Source: Gammaproteobacteria bacterium
Lineage (GTDB): Bacteria > Pseudomonadota > Gammaproteobacteria > Eutrophobiales > Eutrophobiaceae
Length of the DNA stretch: 38,187 nucleotides
Direction of reading: 5' to 3'
Assembly (NCBI GenBank): GCA_021773245.1
Contig: JAJFKK010000168.1
Span: 1-38,187, forward strand
The notes below the pieces were generated by a model. The model was given only the letters and a program-made list of their open reading frames with translations, had not been told where the DNA came from and made no database searches. Positions within the stretch are counted from its first letter, which is position 1, and every line of letters begins with the position of its first letter. Below are positions 21,228 through 32,570 of this stretch, piece after piece. The translations under genes and the position numbers were made by a program.

Positions 21228-23774
21228 TTAATTATTTTTAACAATCGATTCCTTTTTATCAAGGTAAGTAATGAGTGCTTGTTCTGTTTCATGAAATACA
21301 CTATTTATGGAGTTGAAAACTTCAGTAAGGCTGGAATGGTTATCCGTTCTCGAAAGGTTTGATAATTTTTCAGCTATTTTAGCTAATTTTTGAGCACCTA
21401 TTGTGCGTGAAATACCATCCAGTGCATGGGCAAGCTCAGGTATTTTTTTATAATCTTTATTATTTATACTTAAATTTAGTTGTTCAATATTAGATAATGC
21501 ATTGCTGATATATCGGTCAATTAGATTACGCATGAAATTTTCTTCATGCGCCATGAAAAATAATGTATCAAACGTTTTTGTATTTATTAGTGAAAAATTA
21601 TCCAGATTATTTATATCTACAACATTTAACGTACTATTTAGTAATTCTATGTCATTAGCATTACCTATAAGTGAATTAATTATATTAAGTAATTTTTCAG
21701 GTTCGATAGGTTTTGTTAAATAAGCATCTAATTTAGCTTGTTCACAAGCATCTTTGGCTTCTTTTGTTGCATTAGCAGTTAATATTAGAATTGGGATATT
21801 CCTTTTTTCAGGATACATAAAACGGAATATTTTTGCCGCTTCTATACCTCCCATTATAGGCATCTGCATATCAAGTATAAGTAGATCAAATTCATTTTCC
21901 TCAAGAATATCCAGAGCTTCTTCACCATTACTTGCTAGAGTAACGCTAAAATTCCCATATTCAAGAATATTTTTAACTACTATCTGATTTATTTCATTAT
22001 CGTCAACAACCAGTATTTTTAAACCTTCAGTCTTCGGCTGATAGTCTGTTAATTCTTTTGCATAAAGAGTATCAGTATCATTTTCAGAATAACTCGTGAC
22101 TATATTAGTATTAGCTGAGTGTATTATTCTAAATAAGGTACTTCTATCAGGCGTACTTTTTATTATTAATGAGTAACCTGATGTTAATAAATTAGATTTC
22201 GTAGATAATGGTGTTTCCTCATCATTAATCAGTATAAATGTATGGTTTTTAAATGATGATTCAGACTTTGCCTGTGTGATAAATTTAATTGGATCAGTAT
22301 CTAAGTATTTCTGAAATACGAAAATAATAAAATAGGGATTATCTGAATCATTGGCACTATTAATCATTTTAATTGCATGCTCAACATGATTAGCAAAATC
22401 ATAAGTGATAGACCATAAAGATAGATGTTCAGCAATGGGTTGACCCTTTTCTTTGAAAGGATTGATTATTAGAGTGCGGTAATTGGAAAACTCGATGAGA
22501 CAATTATTTTCTTCTGAAAGTACTTCTTGTTGCTCAAATTCCAATTCAAACCAGAATGTTGATCCTTCACCGAATGTACTTGTAAAACCGATTTCACCAT
22601 TCATAGTCTCGACAAGTTGTTTTGCTATAGCCATACCAAGACCCGTGCCACCGTACATTCGAGTTGTTGATTCGTCAGCTTGAGTAAATTTATTGAATAA
22701 TTTTGATTTTTCCTGTTCTTTTATACCAATACCAGTATCTATTATTTCAAATCTTAATCTTAAATTATTATTTTCAGATATGACTTCTTTTATATAAACT
22801 CCAATTGAACCTTCATTAGTAAATTTAATAGCGTTACTAACTAAGTTAATTATGATTTGTCGAAGATGTTGTGGATCACTTCGTAAAAGAAAAGGGATAT
22901 TCGGGGATATATGAATTGTGAATATAACGCCCTTATTTTCAGCCTGATGTTTCAAAATCATTGTTGTTGAATTAACCAATGAATGAAGATCAAAATCAGT
23001 TGTTTCGACAGTGATTTTTCCGGCTTCTATTTTCGATATATCAAGAATATCATTTATTAGTGAGAGTAATATTTTTGCTGAAGCATTTATGGTGTTTGCA
23101 AATTCTTTTTGTTTGGTTTGGAGTTCTGTATTACATAATAAACTGCTCATTCCTATAATGCCATTTAGAGGAGTTCGTATCTCATGACTCATATTGGCAA
23201 GAAACTGACTTTTTTCTTTATTTGCTGCGTTTGCAGCAGTTATAGCTTTATTTAGCTGTGAGACAAGGGTAGAAGCATATGCAGGAAGTATGAATAAAGT
23301 TAATAATAAGCTTGCACTTAAAAATGGTTGACTATGCCAATAAGTATTATTTAAAGCGATATAAGAAAAACTGACCAAAGAAATAATAGTATTTATGAAA
23401 AGATATGTATTTCCATAACGAAAGCCATAGCCAAAGATAGTCGTTAAATATATTGCAAATAGTGGCGCTCCTATTTGCCCTGTGAATAACATAGATAAAT
23501 TTATGCAGTATGCATCTAATATTATTGCTGTCAGCCTACGCAATATTGATATTTTTGGGTTAATTAGTGCCCATATAAAAATAACAGAATTAATAACCAG
23601 GTATAAATAAGCGATAGTAATGACTGACGGCAATACTTCATATTTAGTATCGGCCCAAAGAATGAATAATAACCAAATCATTCCGCCAGTAAATCTGACA
23701 TAGATTTGTTGATGCTCTGTATCTTGACGATTTTTTAAACGTGATTTTATAAAAGATAGAGAATTATTTTCCAT
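21228..23774 (-). CDS. rpfC: RpfC-like hybrid sensor kinase 1 (with extra degenerate receiver)
   Basis: An 848-aa membrane hybrid kinase. About five hydrophobic segments fill residues 28-172, including the YGFRYG motif that resembles the RpfC input region. Then come HisKA with H197 ([12 protein letters not shown]), the ATPase domain (N314, DTGIG 346-350, GGTGLG 375-380), a receiver with D635 (LLILDMQMP) and K688, and a C-terminal Hpt domain with H783 (AHALDGISRTIGA). Between ATPase and receiver, 430-560 reads as a second receiver-like fold without the acidic pocket or the phospho-Asp. X. campestris RpfC is about 726 aa, so this domain explains the extra length. It lies 34 nt after rpfG. Confidence 0.88.
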   Translation of the reverse strand: MENNSLSFIKSRLKNRQDTEHQQIYVRFTGGMIWLLFILWADTKYEVLPSVITIAYLYLVINSVIFIWALINPKISILRRLTAIILDAYCINLSMLFTGQIGAPLFAIYLTTIFGYGFRYGNTYLFINTIISLVSFSYIALNNTYWHSQPFLSASLLLTLFILPAYASTLVSQLNKAITAANAANKEKSQFLANMSHEIRTPLNGIIGMSSLLCNTELQTKQKEFANTINASAKILLSLINDILDISKIEAGKITVETTDFDLHSLVNSTTMILKHQAENKGVIFTIHISPNIPFLLRSDPQHLRQIIINLVSNAIKFTNEGSIGVYIKEVISENNNLRLRFEIIDTGIGIKEQEKSKLFNKFTQADESTTRMYGGTGLGMAIAKQLVETMNGEIGFTSTFGEGSTFWFELEFEQQEVLSEENNCLIEFSNYRTLIINPFKEKGQPIAEHLSLWSITYDFANHVEHAIKMINSANDSDNPYFIIFVFQKYLDTDPIKFITQAKSESSFKNHTFILINDEETPLSTKSNLLTSGYSLIIKSTPDRSTLFRIIHSANTNIVTSYSENDTDTLYAKELTDYQPKTEGLKILVVDDNEINQIVVKNILEYGNFSVTLASNGEEALDILEENEFDLLILDMQMPIMGGIEAAKIFRFMYPEKRNIPILILTANATKEAKDACEQAKLDAYLTKPIEPEKLLNIINSLIGNANDIELLNSTLNVVDINNLDNFSLINTKTFDTLFFMAHEENFMRNLIDRYISNALSNIEQLNLSINNKDYKKIPELAHALDGISRTIGAQKLAKIAEKLSNLSRTDNHSSLTEVFNSINSVFHETEQALITYLDKKESIVKNN

Positions 23775-23808
23775 GTCAAAAACATTCCTTGTCGAATCAT
23801 GATAGATA

Positions 23809-24879
23809 TTATGTATTATCTTGTAAGTTTATAATTTTATTTTGACTAGCAAATAATGCCTCAACGCAGTCAGGGTCGAAGTGTTTGCCTTTTTCTTCTT
23901 TAATGTAATCGAGAGCTTTTGTTACAGGCCATGCCTCTTTATAAGGGCGATGATTTGTTAACGAGTCATAGACATCAGCTACAGCAACTATTCTGGCTTC
24001 TATAGGTATTTCATCACCGGCGATTCCATTCGGATATCCTGTGCCGTTGTGTTTTTCATGGTGGTTTAATGCGATTAATGCCCCTGTTTGAAGATAAGGA
24101 GATGGGCTATCTTTTAAAATATCATATCCAACAGTTGTATGAGTTTTTATTTGAACAAACTCTTCGTTGGTTAGCGGGCCCTTTTTTAATAGGATTGAAT
24201 CTGGTATAGCCAGCTTTCCGATGTCATGTAATGGTGAAGCTGTTTGTAATGTTTCTGCTTCGGACTTATTTAACCCAAGCTTTAGACCAAGAATATAGCT
24301 TATTAGTCCAATTCTTTTTAAATGTTCACCAGTAATGCAGTCTTTATATGCACAGGCTTTTGTTAATCTATCCAAAGTCTCATGTTCTCTAATGAGAATT
24401 TCGTTAGTTGATGTATTAACAATGTCAGTTAAAAATTTGCTGCGTTTTTTTAATTTCGATTGATGTTTTCCAAATGACAACAAATTTTTGCATTTTGATT
24501 TATATTCAGTTTTATCAAATGGCTTATTTAAAAAATCATTAACACCATTTTCAAGTGCTTCATACAATATTTTCCTATCTTTCATAATGGTGATCATCAT
24601 GATCGGTATATCTTGACAATTTGGTAAGCGGCGTAATTTTTTAGTGAATTCGATTCCATTCATGACTGGCATTTTATAATCTGTAATAATCAAATCAGGT
24701 GCAGAAATTTTAATTTCGCTAAGTGCTGCCTTTGCATCTTGAAAAGGTTTTATTAAAACATTTGAGTCAATACTCCTTAATGTTTCACTTAGAACATGCA
24801 GACTGGTTGACTGGTCATCAATAATCATCACTGTAGATGCGAATTGATTTTCAGATAGGTTATTTATTGATAGAGCCAT
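23809..24879 (-). CDS. rpfG: RpfG-type response regulator, HD-GYP cyclic-di-GMP phosphodiesterase
   Basis: Two-domain output protein of 356 aa. The receiver (about 15-135) has acidic pocket D21/D22, phosphoacceptor D67 (IITDYKMP) and K119. The HD-GYP domain (about 165-345) has H218-D219 in SPLHDIGKLAIPD, further metal ligands in LNHHEKHNGTGYPNG, and GYP at 281-283. All catalytic residues are present, so it should hydrolyse cyclic di-GMP when phosphorylated. It sits between the two RpfC-like kinases. The 121-bp AT-rich gap upstream, with a TATACT, leaves room for its own promoter. Confidence 0.95.
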   Translation of the reverse strand: MALSINNLSENQFASTVMIIDDQSTSLHVLSETLRSIDSNVLIKPFQDAKAALSEIKISAPDLIITDYKMPVMNGIEFTKKLRRLPNCQDIPIMMITIMKDRKILYEALENGVNDFLNKPFDKTEYKSKCKNLLSFGKHQSKLKKRSKFLTDIVNTSTNEILIREHETLDRLTKACAYKDCITGEHLKRIGLISYILGLKLGLNKSEAETLQTASPLHDIGKLAIPDSILLKKGPLTNEEFVQIKTHTTVGYDILKDSPSPYLQTGALIALNHHEKHNGTGYPNGIAGDEIPIEARIVAVADVYDSLTNHRPYKEAWPVTKALDYIKEEKGKHFDPDCVEALFASQNKIINLQDNT

Positions 24880-25000
24880 GGTTAATTTTCTTTTATTATT
24901 TTAATAGAGTAAGTATAGCTAATAAATCATTGTTTTATATAAATAATAAAAAAAACATATATGCTTGTCTATTGTTATTAATAAAAATGAAACTAAAATA

Positions 25001-27127
25001 TTAGCTCCTTGTTGTAAGCAGTTGTTTACCCTGTTTATTAAGGCGGATTTTCTGTCTTTTCAGATATGAGTTTAATTCGTTTCTTGTTTTTTCAAATGTA
25101 GCGTTGAGTAGTTTGATATCTTCTAGGTTTAATAAGCCCTTATTGTTTTTTATCGAATTGGATAAAGACTGTATAGATGACGTCATTTCTTTAGCGCCTA
25201 TTGAACGTGAGCTTCCATCTAAAGCATGAAGAAGTTTATTTGTTTCATCAGTGCAACCATCTTCTACCGCTAAAGATAATTTATGAATGGAGGATGACGT
25301 GTCACGAAGAAATCCATCAATAAGGTTTTTCATAAAACCAGTATCTTGAGTCATAGAAGACAATTTATCTAATGTCTTAATGTAAATAACGGATGGTTCA
25401 TCAACTGTATTATTTTTACCCTCGATTTGACGATTCTCAAAGACCAAAGTAATGGTCTCTAGTAACTGATCAGGTTCAATAGGCTTAGTTAAGTAGGCAT
25501 CTACCTTTGCTTCTTTACATTCTTCAACTGCTTTTGTTGTTGCATTAGCTGTTAAAATTATAATAGGTGTATTATTTTTCTGGTTGTTACTATGAAATAA
25601 TGTTGCAGCTTCTATACCACCCATTACTGGCATTTGCATATCAAGAATAATGAGATCAAATGTTTTATTCTTTAATAATTCTAACGCTTCGTTCCCATTC
25701 TCGACGATGGTGACGTCATGTTGTCCGTATTCAAGTATATTTCTTATGACATTCTGATTTGTTTCATTATCTTCTGCCACGAGAATGTTTAGATTTTTTA
25801 AAAGTGTACCTGTAATAGTATTTTCATCTTTCTGTTTATTAATAGTGATAGAATCATTACTGCTTTTATATAAATTATTTTGTAACTTAAATTCAACTTC
25901 AAACCAAAAAGTGGAACCTTTATCTTGTTGGCTGGAAAAACCAATATTTCCGTTCATACTTTCTACCATTTGTTTAGCAATCGACATCCCTAAGCCACTT
26001 CCGGCGTATTTACGAGTTGCTGATTGATCTGCTTGAGTAAACTTATCAAATAGAGTTGCTTTTGCTTTATCAGGTATTCCAATACCACTATCAATTACTT
26101 CAAATTTTAATTTTGTTTTTTTATCCGATGTATAAAGAGATGTGATATTGATCTTTATAAAACCTTGATTTGTAAATTTAATGGCATTACCAATAAGGTT
26201 GATTAAGGTTTGCCGGATATATTGTTGATTACCATGTAATAGCAGTGGAACATCAGATGCAATATGGACATTAAAGTCCACGCCTTTGTTTTCAGCTTGC
26301 GGAGAAAGCATTAATGTTGTTGAGTTAATTAGAACCTTTAGATCAAAGTCTACTTTTTCAACGCTAGCCATTCCAGCTTCTATTTTTGATATATCAAGAA
26401 TGTCATTTATTAATGCTAAAAGTGTTTTTGCAGAAGTATTAATTGTTGCAGAGTATTCTGTTTGTCTATCATCAAGTTGAGTAGTCGAGAGCAAAGAACT
26501 CATACCAATGATGCCATTTAAAGGCGTGCGTATTTCATGACTCATATTTGATAAAAATTGAGTTTTTGCTTTGTTTGCAGCTTCAGATTGTTTAACTGCA
26601 CTATGTAGTCTGGAAATAAGTAGTGATATATATAAAGAAAGAGCTATGGTGATAATAAAGAAGCCGTAAGCCAGATTTTTTTGCTCTTGCCAGAACTCGC
26701 TGAAGTTAATGACAATGCTAAAACTAATAATACTAAAGATGGTACTTGCAAATAAAAGCTTTTTCCCAAATCGAAGACCATTGCCAAATGTAATCCATAG
26801 ATACAAAAATATTAATGGAGAACCAGCATCGTTAGATACGTAGATCATATATGTCAGTATGGCCATGTCTAAAAAAGCAGTAACCATCTTAAAGGCAATA
26901 GAGTTCTTAATAGAAGAATTAGTGCTAGTTATGAAAAGCACTATGAATGCAAAAATAAATGACACAAGGCATGTTATTAATACAGAGTTAAATTCTTTAA
27001 TTAACTCCTCAAAAAGATAAAAATAACCGGTTAAAAAACAAAGCATAATAATTCTTATCATGCTTTGCTGTTGAGCATTATCAGGTTTGTTTTTTAATAA
27101 ACGTTTAAATCTGTCTCTTAACCCCAT
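25001..27127 (-). CDS. RpfC-like hybrid sensor kinase 2
   Basis: A 708-aa membrane hybrid kinase close in length to X. campestris RpfC. Hydrophobic segments at about 24-172 include FGNGLRFG, the RpfC-like input motif. H197 ([12 protein letters not shown]), the ATPase boxes (N314, DSGIG, AGSGLG), receiver D496 (LIILDMQMP) and K548, and Hpt H634 ([13 protein letters not shown]) are all present. It shares long identical stretches with kinase 1, so the two are paralogues, but it lacks the degenerate receiver. Its ATG (27127) lies inside the 3' end of the smr gene (23-bp overlap), suggesting shared transcription. It could be the true RpfC; which kinase senses the signal is not decidable here. Confidence 0.88.
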   Translation of the reverse strand: MGLRDRFKRLLKNKPDNAQQQSMIRIIMLCFLTGYFYLFEELIKEFNSVLITCLVSFIFAFIVLFITSTNSSIKNSIAFKMVTAFLDMAILTYMIYVSNDAGSPLIFLYLWITFGNGLRFGKKLLFASTIFSIISFSIVINFSEFWQEQKNLAYGFFIITIALSLYISLLISRLHSAVKQSEAANKAKTQFLSNMSHEIRTPLNGIIGMSSLLSTTQLDDRQTEYSATINTSAKTLLALINDILDISKIEAGMASVEKVDFDLKVLINSTTLMLSPQAENKGVDFNVHIASDVPLLLHGNQQYIRQTLINLIGNAIKFTNQGFIKINITSLYTSDKKTKLKFEVIDSGIGIPDKAKATLFDKFTQADQSATRKYAGSGLGMSIAKQMVESMNGNIGFSSQQDKGSTFWFEVEFKLQNNLYKSSNDSITINKQKDENTITGTLLKNLNILVAEDNETNQNVIRNILEYGQHDVTIVENGNEALELLKNKTFDLIILDMQMPVMGGIEAATLFHSNNQKNNTPIIILTANATTKAVEECKEAKVDAYLTKPIEPDQLLETITLVFENRQIEGKNNTVDEPSVIYIKTLDKLSSMTQDTGFMKNLIDGFLRDTSSSIHKLSLAVEDGCTDETNKLLHALDGSSRSIGAKEMTSSIQSLSNSIKNNKGLLNLEDIKLLNATFEKTRNELNSYLKRQKIRLNKQGKQLLTTRS

Positions 27128-27671
27128 GAGTATTAATTCCCTTTAATAATAAATATATCGCTCCAGTCCCTCCGTCAGCGGGTAATGCCGAACAGAAGGC
27201 TAAAACATCATCTCTTTGACGTAACCAATTGTTTACTTTGTTTTTAATGATAGGTTTTTTATTATCTGATCCAATACCTTTGCCATGAATAATTTGAACG
27301 CAACGTCGTGAATGCATGTGACAATCTAATAGAAAATCAGATAGTGCCGTTCTAGCTAATTCAACAGTAAGGCCATGAAGGTCTAATTCTTCTTCCATGT
27401 TAAATTGACCACGGCGTAACTTTCTTAAGGTTTGTTTCTGGATACCGGATCTTGAAAACAATAATTCATCGCCTCGTTCAAGCAAGTTTTGATCATATTC
27501 ACTATCAAGTAGTGCTTGCATCTCAGGTGGTTCATTTTCAACTCGAGAAGGATTAGGCGAAGGTTTCGGCTTTTCATGGAGGACGCTATCCTGTTTTAAC
27601 GGTTTAATCTTGCCAACCGCTTCTCTGAATAGCGCACTATCTTCCTCTGATATATCTGATTTTTTTTTCAT
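27105..27671 (-). CDS. Smr-domain protein (SmrA/SmrB type)
   Basis: A cytoplasmic 188-aa protein from the ATG at 27671; a GTG at 27689 would add six residues. A charged, Pro-rich N-terminal half (1-90) leads to the Smr domain with LDLHG (96-100), HGKG (129-132) and GAIYLLLK (170-177). Stand-alone Smr proteins are endonuclease-like. E. coli SmrB cleaves mRNA at collided ribosomes, and this length fits SmrA or SmrB. The gene lies downstream of purL with hairpins between them, and its end overlaps the start of the second RpfC-like kinase. Confidence 0.88.
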   Translation of the reverse strand: MKKKSDISEEDSALFREAVGKIKPLKQDSVLHEKPKPSPNPSRVENEPPEMQALLDSEYDQNLLERGDELLFSRSGIQKQTLRKLRRGQFNMEEELDLHGLTVELARTALSDFLLDCHMHSRRCVQIIHGKGIGSDNKKPIIKNKVNNWLRQRDDVLAFCSALPADGGTGAIYLLLKGINTHGVKRQI

Positions 27672-27712
27672 TGTGCGATTGTGTAGCACTGATTAAACAA
27701 TGATTTTATCTG

Positions 27713-27755
27713 ATACCCGACTTAATGTCAGGTATTCACTTAGTGAAGATAAGTG
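27713..27755 (-). other. two adjacent hairpins after purL
   Basis: ATACCCGAC-TTAAT-GTCAGGTAT (27713-27735) is a 9-bp stem with one mispair on this strand (G-T when read as minus-strand RNA). CACTTA-GTGAAGA-TAAGTG (27737-27742 and 27750-27755) is a perfect 6-bp stem. They sit between the purL stop and smr. No clear T-run follows on the minus strand, so an intrinsic terminator is uncertain. Confidence 0.4.
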
Positions 27756-27774
27756 ATAGTGATGTAGCGTTGTC

Positions 27775-30700
27775 TTACTTTAGCCATTCACGAGCATTTG
27801 TAAATAGTTTCATCCATGGACTGTATTCACTATTCCAGCTTTGATCCAGGTAGGAGAATTGTTTACTTAAGAAAACACGTTCGGGGTGAGGCATCATGAT
27901 CGTGATACGACCATCATCATTAGTGAAACCAGTGAGCCCATCAATTGAACCATTAGGATTCAATGGATAATTTTCAGAAACTGTACCTGAGTTATCAATA
28001 TAGCGTAGTACTGAATTTGTTTTTGAATCATTTGATGTGCGTCCTTCGCCATGAGCAACAACAACCGGTATTTTAGATCCAGCCATACCTTTAAATAAAA
28101 CCGAAGGCGAATCTATGATTTCAGTCATGACTAAACGGGCTTCGAATTGTTCAGATTTATTCTTAATGAAGTCAGGCCATGAAGCTGCACCAGGAATTAA
28201 TTCTCTAAGTTGAGACATCATTTGACAGCCATTACAGACACCAAGCGAAAAAGTATCTGTGCGACTGAAGAAACCTTCAAACATTTTGCTTAATTTATCA
28301 TTGTACAAAATGGTTTTTGCCCAACCACCGCCAGCACCTAATACGTCACCATAAGAAAAACCACCGCAAGCAACAAGGCCATTAAATGATTCAAGGTTAA
28401 TATGGTTATCAATTAAATCCTGCATATGAATGTCGATGCATTCAAAACCAGCACGGTCAAAAGCGGCTGCCATTTCAATTTGACCATTCACACCTTGTTC
28501 ACGAAGAATTGCCATTTTAGGTTTGATGCCGGTATTGATAGCAGGAATGCAACTCGCATCAAATTCAAATGTGGTGTCAAGAAATAGGCCGTTATTATTT
28601 TTATCAGAAACGAGATCAAATTCCTGTTTTGCACATTCGGGATTATCACGAAGTGCCTGAATTTGATAACTGGTTGCAGACCATTTTTGATGCAATTCAT
28701 TAATCGCAATACTTAATACATCAGCTTCATTATGTTTAAGGTTAAATTGATAATCATTATTCAATGTGCCAATAGTTTGAATAGATTTCGTATCTATACC
28801 TGAGTTAATAAAGGTTTGTTTAACATTTTTCTCATGTTCTTTTTTAATTTGAATAACAGCACCAAGTTCTTCATTAAATAGACTTGTGTGTAAGTCATCG
28901 GAACCATCAATGTTGATATCGATACCAGTATGTCCGGCGAATGCCATTTCAGCTAATGTCACAAATAAACCACCATCTGAACGATCATGGTAGGCTAATA
29001 TTAAGTCAGATTCGTTGAGTATCTGTAGTGATTGGAAGAAACCAATTAAATCGTCAGAGTTGTCTAAATCAGGTGTTTCATTACCAACTTGATCGTAAAC
29101 TTGACATAAGGCAGAACCACCCAAGCGTTGTTTACCGTTTGCCAAATCGATATATAATAAAATGGTTTCGTCATCTTGATGTAATTGCGGTGTGAGTGAT
29201 TGACGTACATCTGCAACACGGGCAAAAGCAGTAATGTTTAATGATAATGGTGATGTGACTTTCTTTTCTTTTTCTTTATCTGTCCAAACAGTATTCATTG
29301 ATAATGAATCTTTACCAACTGGAATAGCAATGCCTAGTTCTTTACATAGCTGACTCACTGCTGAGACTGTTGCATATAATTTAGCATCCTGATCAGATTC
29401 ACCACATGCAGCCATCCAGTTTGCTGAAAGTGCGATGTCGCCAAGTTTTAAAATACGTGCAGCGGATATATTCAAAATGGCTTCAGCTATCGCCATACGC
29501 CCTGAAGCAGGTGCATTGTTAATAGCGATAGGCGTACGTTCACCAAGTGCCATCGCTTCACCAATATAATCATAATAAGATGAACTGGTAACAGCACAAT
29601 CCGCAACCGGAACTTGCCAAGGGCCCACCATCTGGTCACGAACAACTAAACCAGAAATAGAACGATCACCAATGGTAATTAAAAAGTTTTTACTCGCAAC
29701 AGTCGGTAGGTGCAGAACTCGATCGATTGACTCGACTAAATCTAATGAAGAAGTATCGAAATCAATTGCTTTATTTGATCCGCTTTTTGCATTGCGTTTT
29801 ATACTTGGCATCTTTCCAAGCAGCACTGACATCGGAATATCAATCGACTTATTATTAAAGTGCGAATCGTTTAAGATGAGTTGTTCTTCTTCAGTAGATT
29901 CACCAAGCACCGCGTATGGCGCACGCTCTCGTTGGCAAAGACTAATAAATTTTTCAATTTGTTGAGGGTTAATTGCCAGTACATAGCGTTCTTGAGATTC
30001 ATTACACCAAACGCCCATCGGTGACATACCGGGTTCATCATTTGGTATTTCGCGTAATTCAAGGTTCGCGCCGCGATCACTGGCGCTAACTAACTCAGGC
30101 ATGGCGTTAGAAAGTCCACCAGCACCAACATCATGAATACTTAAAATCGGATTGTTTTTGCCGAGTGACCAGCATCGATCAACAACTTCCTGACAGCGGC
30201 GTTCCATCTCCGCGTTATCACGTTGTACAGATGCAAAATCTAAAGAGGCATCACTGGTTCCCGATGCCATTGATGAAGCTGCACCGCCACCTAAACCGAT
30301 CAACATTGCTGGACCACCTAAAACAACTAACTTCGCACCTACAGGGATATCCAATTTTTGTACATGTTCATCTCGAACCATACCGTAACCACCAGCAAGC
30401 ATGATTGGTTTATGGTAACCACGAATAACAGAGTCAGTTTCACGTTGTTCATAAGTACGGAAATAACCACACAAAGCAGGGCGGCCAAATTCATTATTGT
30501 AGGAAGCCGAACCAATCGGACCATCAATCATAATATCTAATGCAGATACTATTCGTTCAGGTTTACCATTATTTTTTTCCCAGGCTTGTTCAAATTCAGG
30601 AATTTTTAAATTAGAAACGGCAAAGCCAGATAAGCCGGCTTTTGGTTTTCCGCCACGACCAGTTGCTGCTTCGTCTCGTATCTCACCACCAGATCCTGTT

Positions 30701-31632
30701 GCTGCACCGGGGTAAGGTGAAATTGCTGTTGGATGATTATGTGTTTCAACTTTCATTAAAATATGAATATCTTCATCCTTATATCCATATTGATTTAGTT
30801 CAGGATCTGTAAAAAACCGTTGTCCTTTATAACCAGCCATAACCGCAGCGTTGTCATGATAAGCGGAAAGTACATTGCCTGGGTTTTCCAGATGCGTTTG
30901 TCGAATCATGTCGAATAAAGAATGATCCTGTTTCACATTATCAATTGTCCATTCGGCATTAAAGATTTTATGACGACAATGTTCAGAGTTGGCCTGTGCA
31001 AACATCATTAGTTCAACATCAGTTGGATTACGACCGAGTTTTTCAAATGATGAAAATAAATAATCAATTTCTTCCGCAGATAATGCTAAACCCATTTCAG
31101 AATTTGCTTTTTCCAGAGCAGGCTTTCCGCCATCAAGAATATTCACATGTTCTAATACAGCAGGCTCTGCGGTTGAGAACAATGCTTGGGCTTCTTGTTC
31201 GTCACCAATAACGACGTCAGTCATACGATCATGTAGTAACGGTTTTATCTGTTCAATCTGATCCTCGGTTAAATTTGAACCGGCTGTTAAGGTAATTAAA
31301 TAAGTAATACCGCGTTCAATACGGACAACTTTGTCCAATCCAGAGTTATGAACAATATCTGTTGCCTTACTCGACCATGGTGAGATTGTTCCAGGACGCG
31401 GAATGACAACGAGTTTTGTTGATTCATCATTCACCAAATTAATAGCCAAACCATAATTAAGCAGTGCATCTAACTGGGCTTGTTCTTTATCGTTTAAATC
31501 CGAGCTGTTTTCAGCAAAATGAATAAAATGTGCCTGAATCGAGCTAATTTCGGAAACACAGGCCTGCAAAGCAGGAAGAAGTTTATTGACGCGAAAGTCA
31601 GAAAGGGCATTACCGCCTTGCAGTATTAACAT
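27775..31632 (-). CDS. purL: phosphoribosylformylglycinamidine synthase
   Basis: Fourth step of purine synthesis, making FGAM from FGAR, glutamine and ATP. The 1285-aa single chain is the large gammaproteobacterial form: an N-terminal PurS-like part, two AIRS-like synthetase halves ([26 protein letters not shown] region; HDRSDGGL) and a C-terminal glutamine amidotransferase with GVCNGCQMM and PHPERVF. ATG 31632 agrees with the usual N-terminus. It is likely its own transcription unit; a 74-bp gap separates it from the secretin-like gene upstream. Confidence 0.98.
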   Translation of the reverse strand: MLILQGGNALSDFRVNKLLPALQACVSEISSIQAHFIHFAENSSDLNDKEQAQLDALLNYGLAINLVNDESTKLVVIPRPGTISPWSSKATDIVHNSGLDKVVRIERGITYLITLTAGSNLTEDQIEQIKPLLHDRMTDVVIGDEQEAQALFSTAEPAVLEHVNILDGGKPALEKANSEMGLALSAEEIDYLFSSFEKLGRNPTDVELMMFAQANSEHCRHKIFNAEWTIDNVKQDHSLFDMIRQTHLENPGNVLSAYHDNAAVMAGYKGQRFFTDPELNQYGYKDEDIHILMKVETHNHPTAISPYPGAATGSGGEIRDEAATGRGGKPKAGLSGFAVSNLKIPEFEQAWEKNNGKPERIVSALDIMIDGPIGSASYNNEFGRPALCGYFRTYEQRETDSVIRGYHKPIMLAGGYGMVRDEHVQKLDIPVGAKLVVLGGPAMLIGLGGGAASSMASGTSDASLDFASVQRDNAEMERRCQEVVDRCWSLGKNNPILSIHDVGAGGLSNAMPELVSASDRGANLELREIPNDEPGMSPMGVWCNESQERYVLAINPQQIEKFISLCQRERAPYAVLGESTEEEQLILNDSHFNNKSIDIPMSVLLGKMPSIKRNAKSGSNKAIDFDTSSLDLVESIDRVLHLPTVASKNFLITIGDRSISGLVVRDQMVGPWQVPVADCAVTSSSYYDYIGEAMALGERTPIAINNAPASGRMAIAEAILNISAARILKLGDIALSANWMAACGESDQDAKLYATVSAVSQLCKELGIAIPVGKDSLSMNTVWTDKEKEKKVTSPLSLNITAFARVADVRQSLTPQLHQDDETILLYIDLANGKQRLGGSALCQVYDQVGNETPDLDNSDDLIGFFQSLQILNESDLILAYHDRSDGGLFVTLAEMAFAGHTGIDINIDGSDDLHTSLFNEELGAVIQIKKEHEKNVKQTFINSGIDTKSIQTIGTLNNDYQFNLKHNEADVLSIAINELHQKWSATSYQIQALRDNPECAKQEFDLVSDKNNNGLFLDTTFEFDASCIPAINTGIKPKMAILREQGVNGQIEMAAAFDRAGFECIDIHMQDLIDNHINLESFNGLVACGGFSYGDVLGAGGGWAKTILYNDKLSKMFEGFFSRTDTFSLGVCNGCQMMSQLRELIPGAASWPDFIKNKSEQFEARLVMTEIIDSPSVLFKGMAGSKIPVVVAHGEGRTSNDSKTNSVLRYIDNSGTVSENYPLNPNGSIDGLTGFTNDDGRITIMMPHPERVFLSKQFSYLDQSWNSEYSPWMKLFTNAREWLK

Positions 31633-31706
31633 TAAATCTTTGAATCTTGTTTGATGAAGAAAATTGAGGGAGCTATTTTATCAGCCCTTGGAGGATGAAG
31701 CGAAAA

Positions 31707-32570
31707 CTATTTAATTTCTTCTACTTTAATCAAAACAGTTCTTTGTTCCTGTCCACGTTGTTTGGTGCGGATTACGTTTCTTTGACTATCATTATTGAAA
31801 TGCTGGGTGGTGCCACCGATTTGAATCCATTCGCCTAATCTGCCTGTAGCAGTTGTTTCTACCTCTTGGATGTCAAATATAGCCGCCTGATTGGGACTAA
31901 CGCGTGATAGACGTGGTGCGACTAGCAGTGTGACATTATCACCTTGTAAACGCGGTAAAACATAAAAACCAGAAGTGACATCACGGTATTCCACTCCATT
32001 TTGGACAACAACACCGGCACCAGTGATAACGGCGCTTTGTGTTGGTATCGGTACGGAATTCCCAACATTGATGTGAGCATGGTGGCCTTCAAGTGTTTGC
32101 ACACGAAAAACATTTCTATCTTCAATATTTGAACGTGTTTCTATTGTGCGATAACGAAGCACATTGCCGTCACTGTCTCGTCCCTGAACGATTAAGCCTT
32201 CATTGCTTGTATCTGGTGATTCAATTCTGACATTGCCGGAATTATATCGCCCAGACAAACCACTCTCATTCCGCTTTAAATTACCATCAACGTCTTGTTT
32301 GACACTGATCATTAAACGGCGTGGTGCTTTATCAAGTTGAGCAAGTATTTCTTTTAATTGTTTCAGATTTGAAGGGGTAGTTTTTAAGATGAGTTTGTTG
32401 TTCATTCCGGTAACGGTACCGCCTTCAGCTACTAGCGGTTTCAGAACAGGAACAATGTCAGATACGACACCGCTCTTTAATTCAATAATCTCCAGTTTCA
32501 TTGATTCCGCTATCACGGGTGATGAACCAATGATGAAGATAAATAGACTATGTAAAAATAATTTTATCAA
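31707..32570 (-). CDS. stand-alone secretin-domain periplasmic protein
   Basis: A 287-aa exported protein. The signal peptide (1-21, ending VIA) requires the TTG at 32570 as start; AAGGA lies 7 nt upstream, and TTGA overlaps the previous gene's stop. Residues about 24-85 resemble the NolW/N1 domain of secretins (LKSGVVSDIVPVLKPLV, LKQLKEILAQLDK). Residues about 165-250 resemble part of the secretin beta-domain (VGNSVPIPT, SGFYVLPRLQGDNVTLLVAPRLS). It is much shorter than a true secretin, and no other secretion genes are nearby. A role in envelope assembly is only a guess. Confidence 0.7.
   Translation of the reverse strand: MIKLFLHSLFIFIIGSSPVIAESMKLEIIELKSGVVSDIVPVLKPLVAEGGTVTGMNNKLILKTTPSNLKQLKEILAQLDKAPRRLMISVKQDVDGNLKRNESGLSGRYNSGNVRIESPDTSNEGLIVQGRDSDGNVLRYRTIETRSNIEDRNVFRVQTLEGHHAHINVGNSVPIPTQSAVITGAGVVVQNGVEYRDVTSGFYVLPRLQGDNVTLLVAPRLSRVSPNQAAIFDIQEVETTATGRLGEWIQIGGTTQHFNNDSQRNVIRTKQRGQEQRTVLIKVEEIK

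Noticed and set aside
21165-21362. Plus-strand ORF after the desaturase
   Set aside because: It reads through the direct repeat and antisense to the kinase 3' end; no coding signs.
31663-31692. Hairpin-like AGGGAGCT...AGCCCT between purL and the secretin-like gene
   Set aside because: Pairing needs bulges and no T-run follows on the minus strand.
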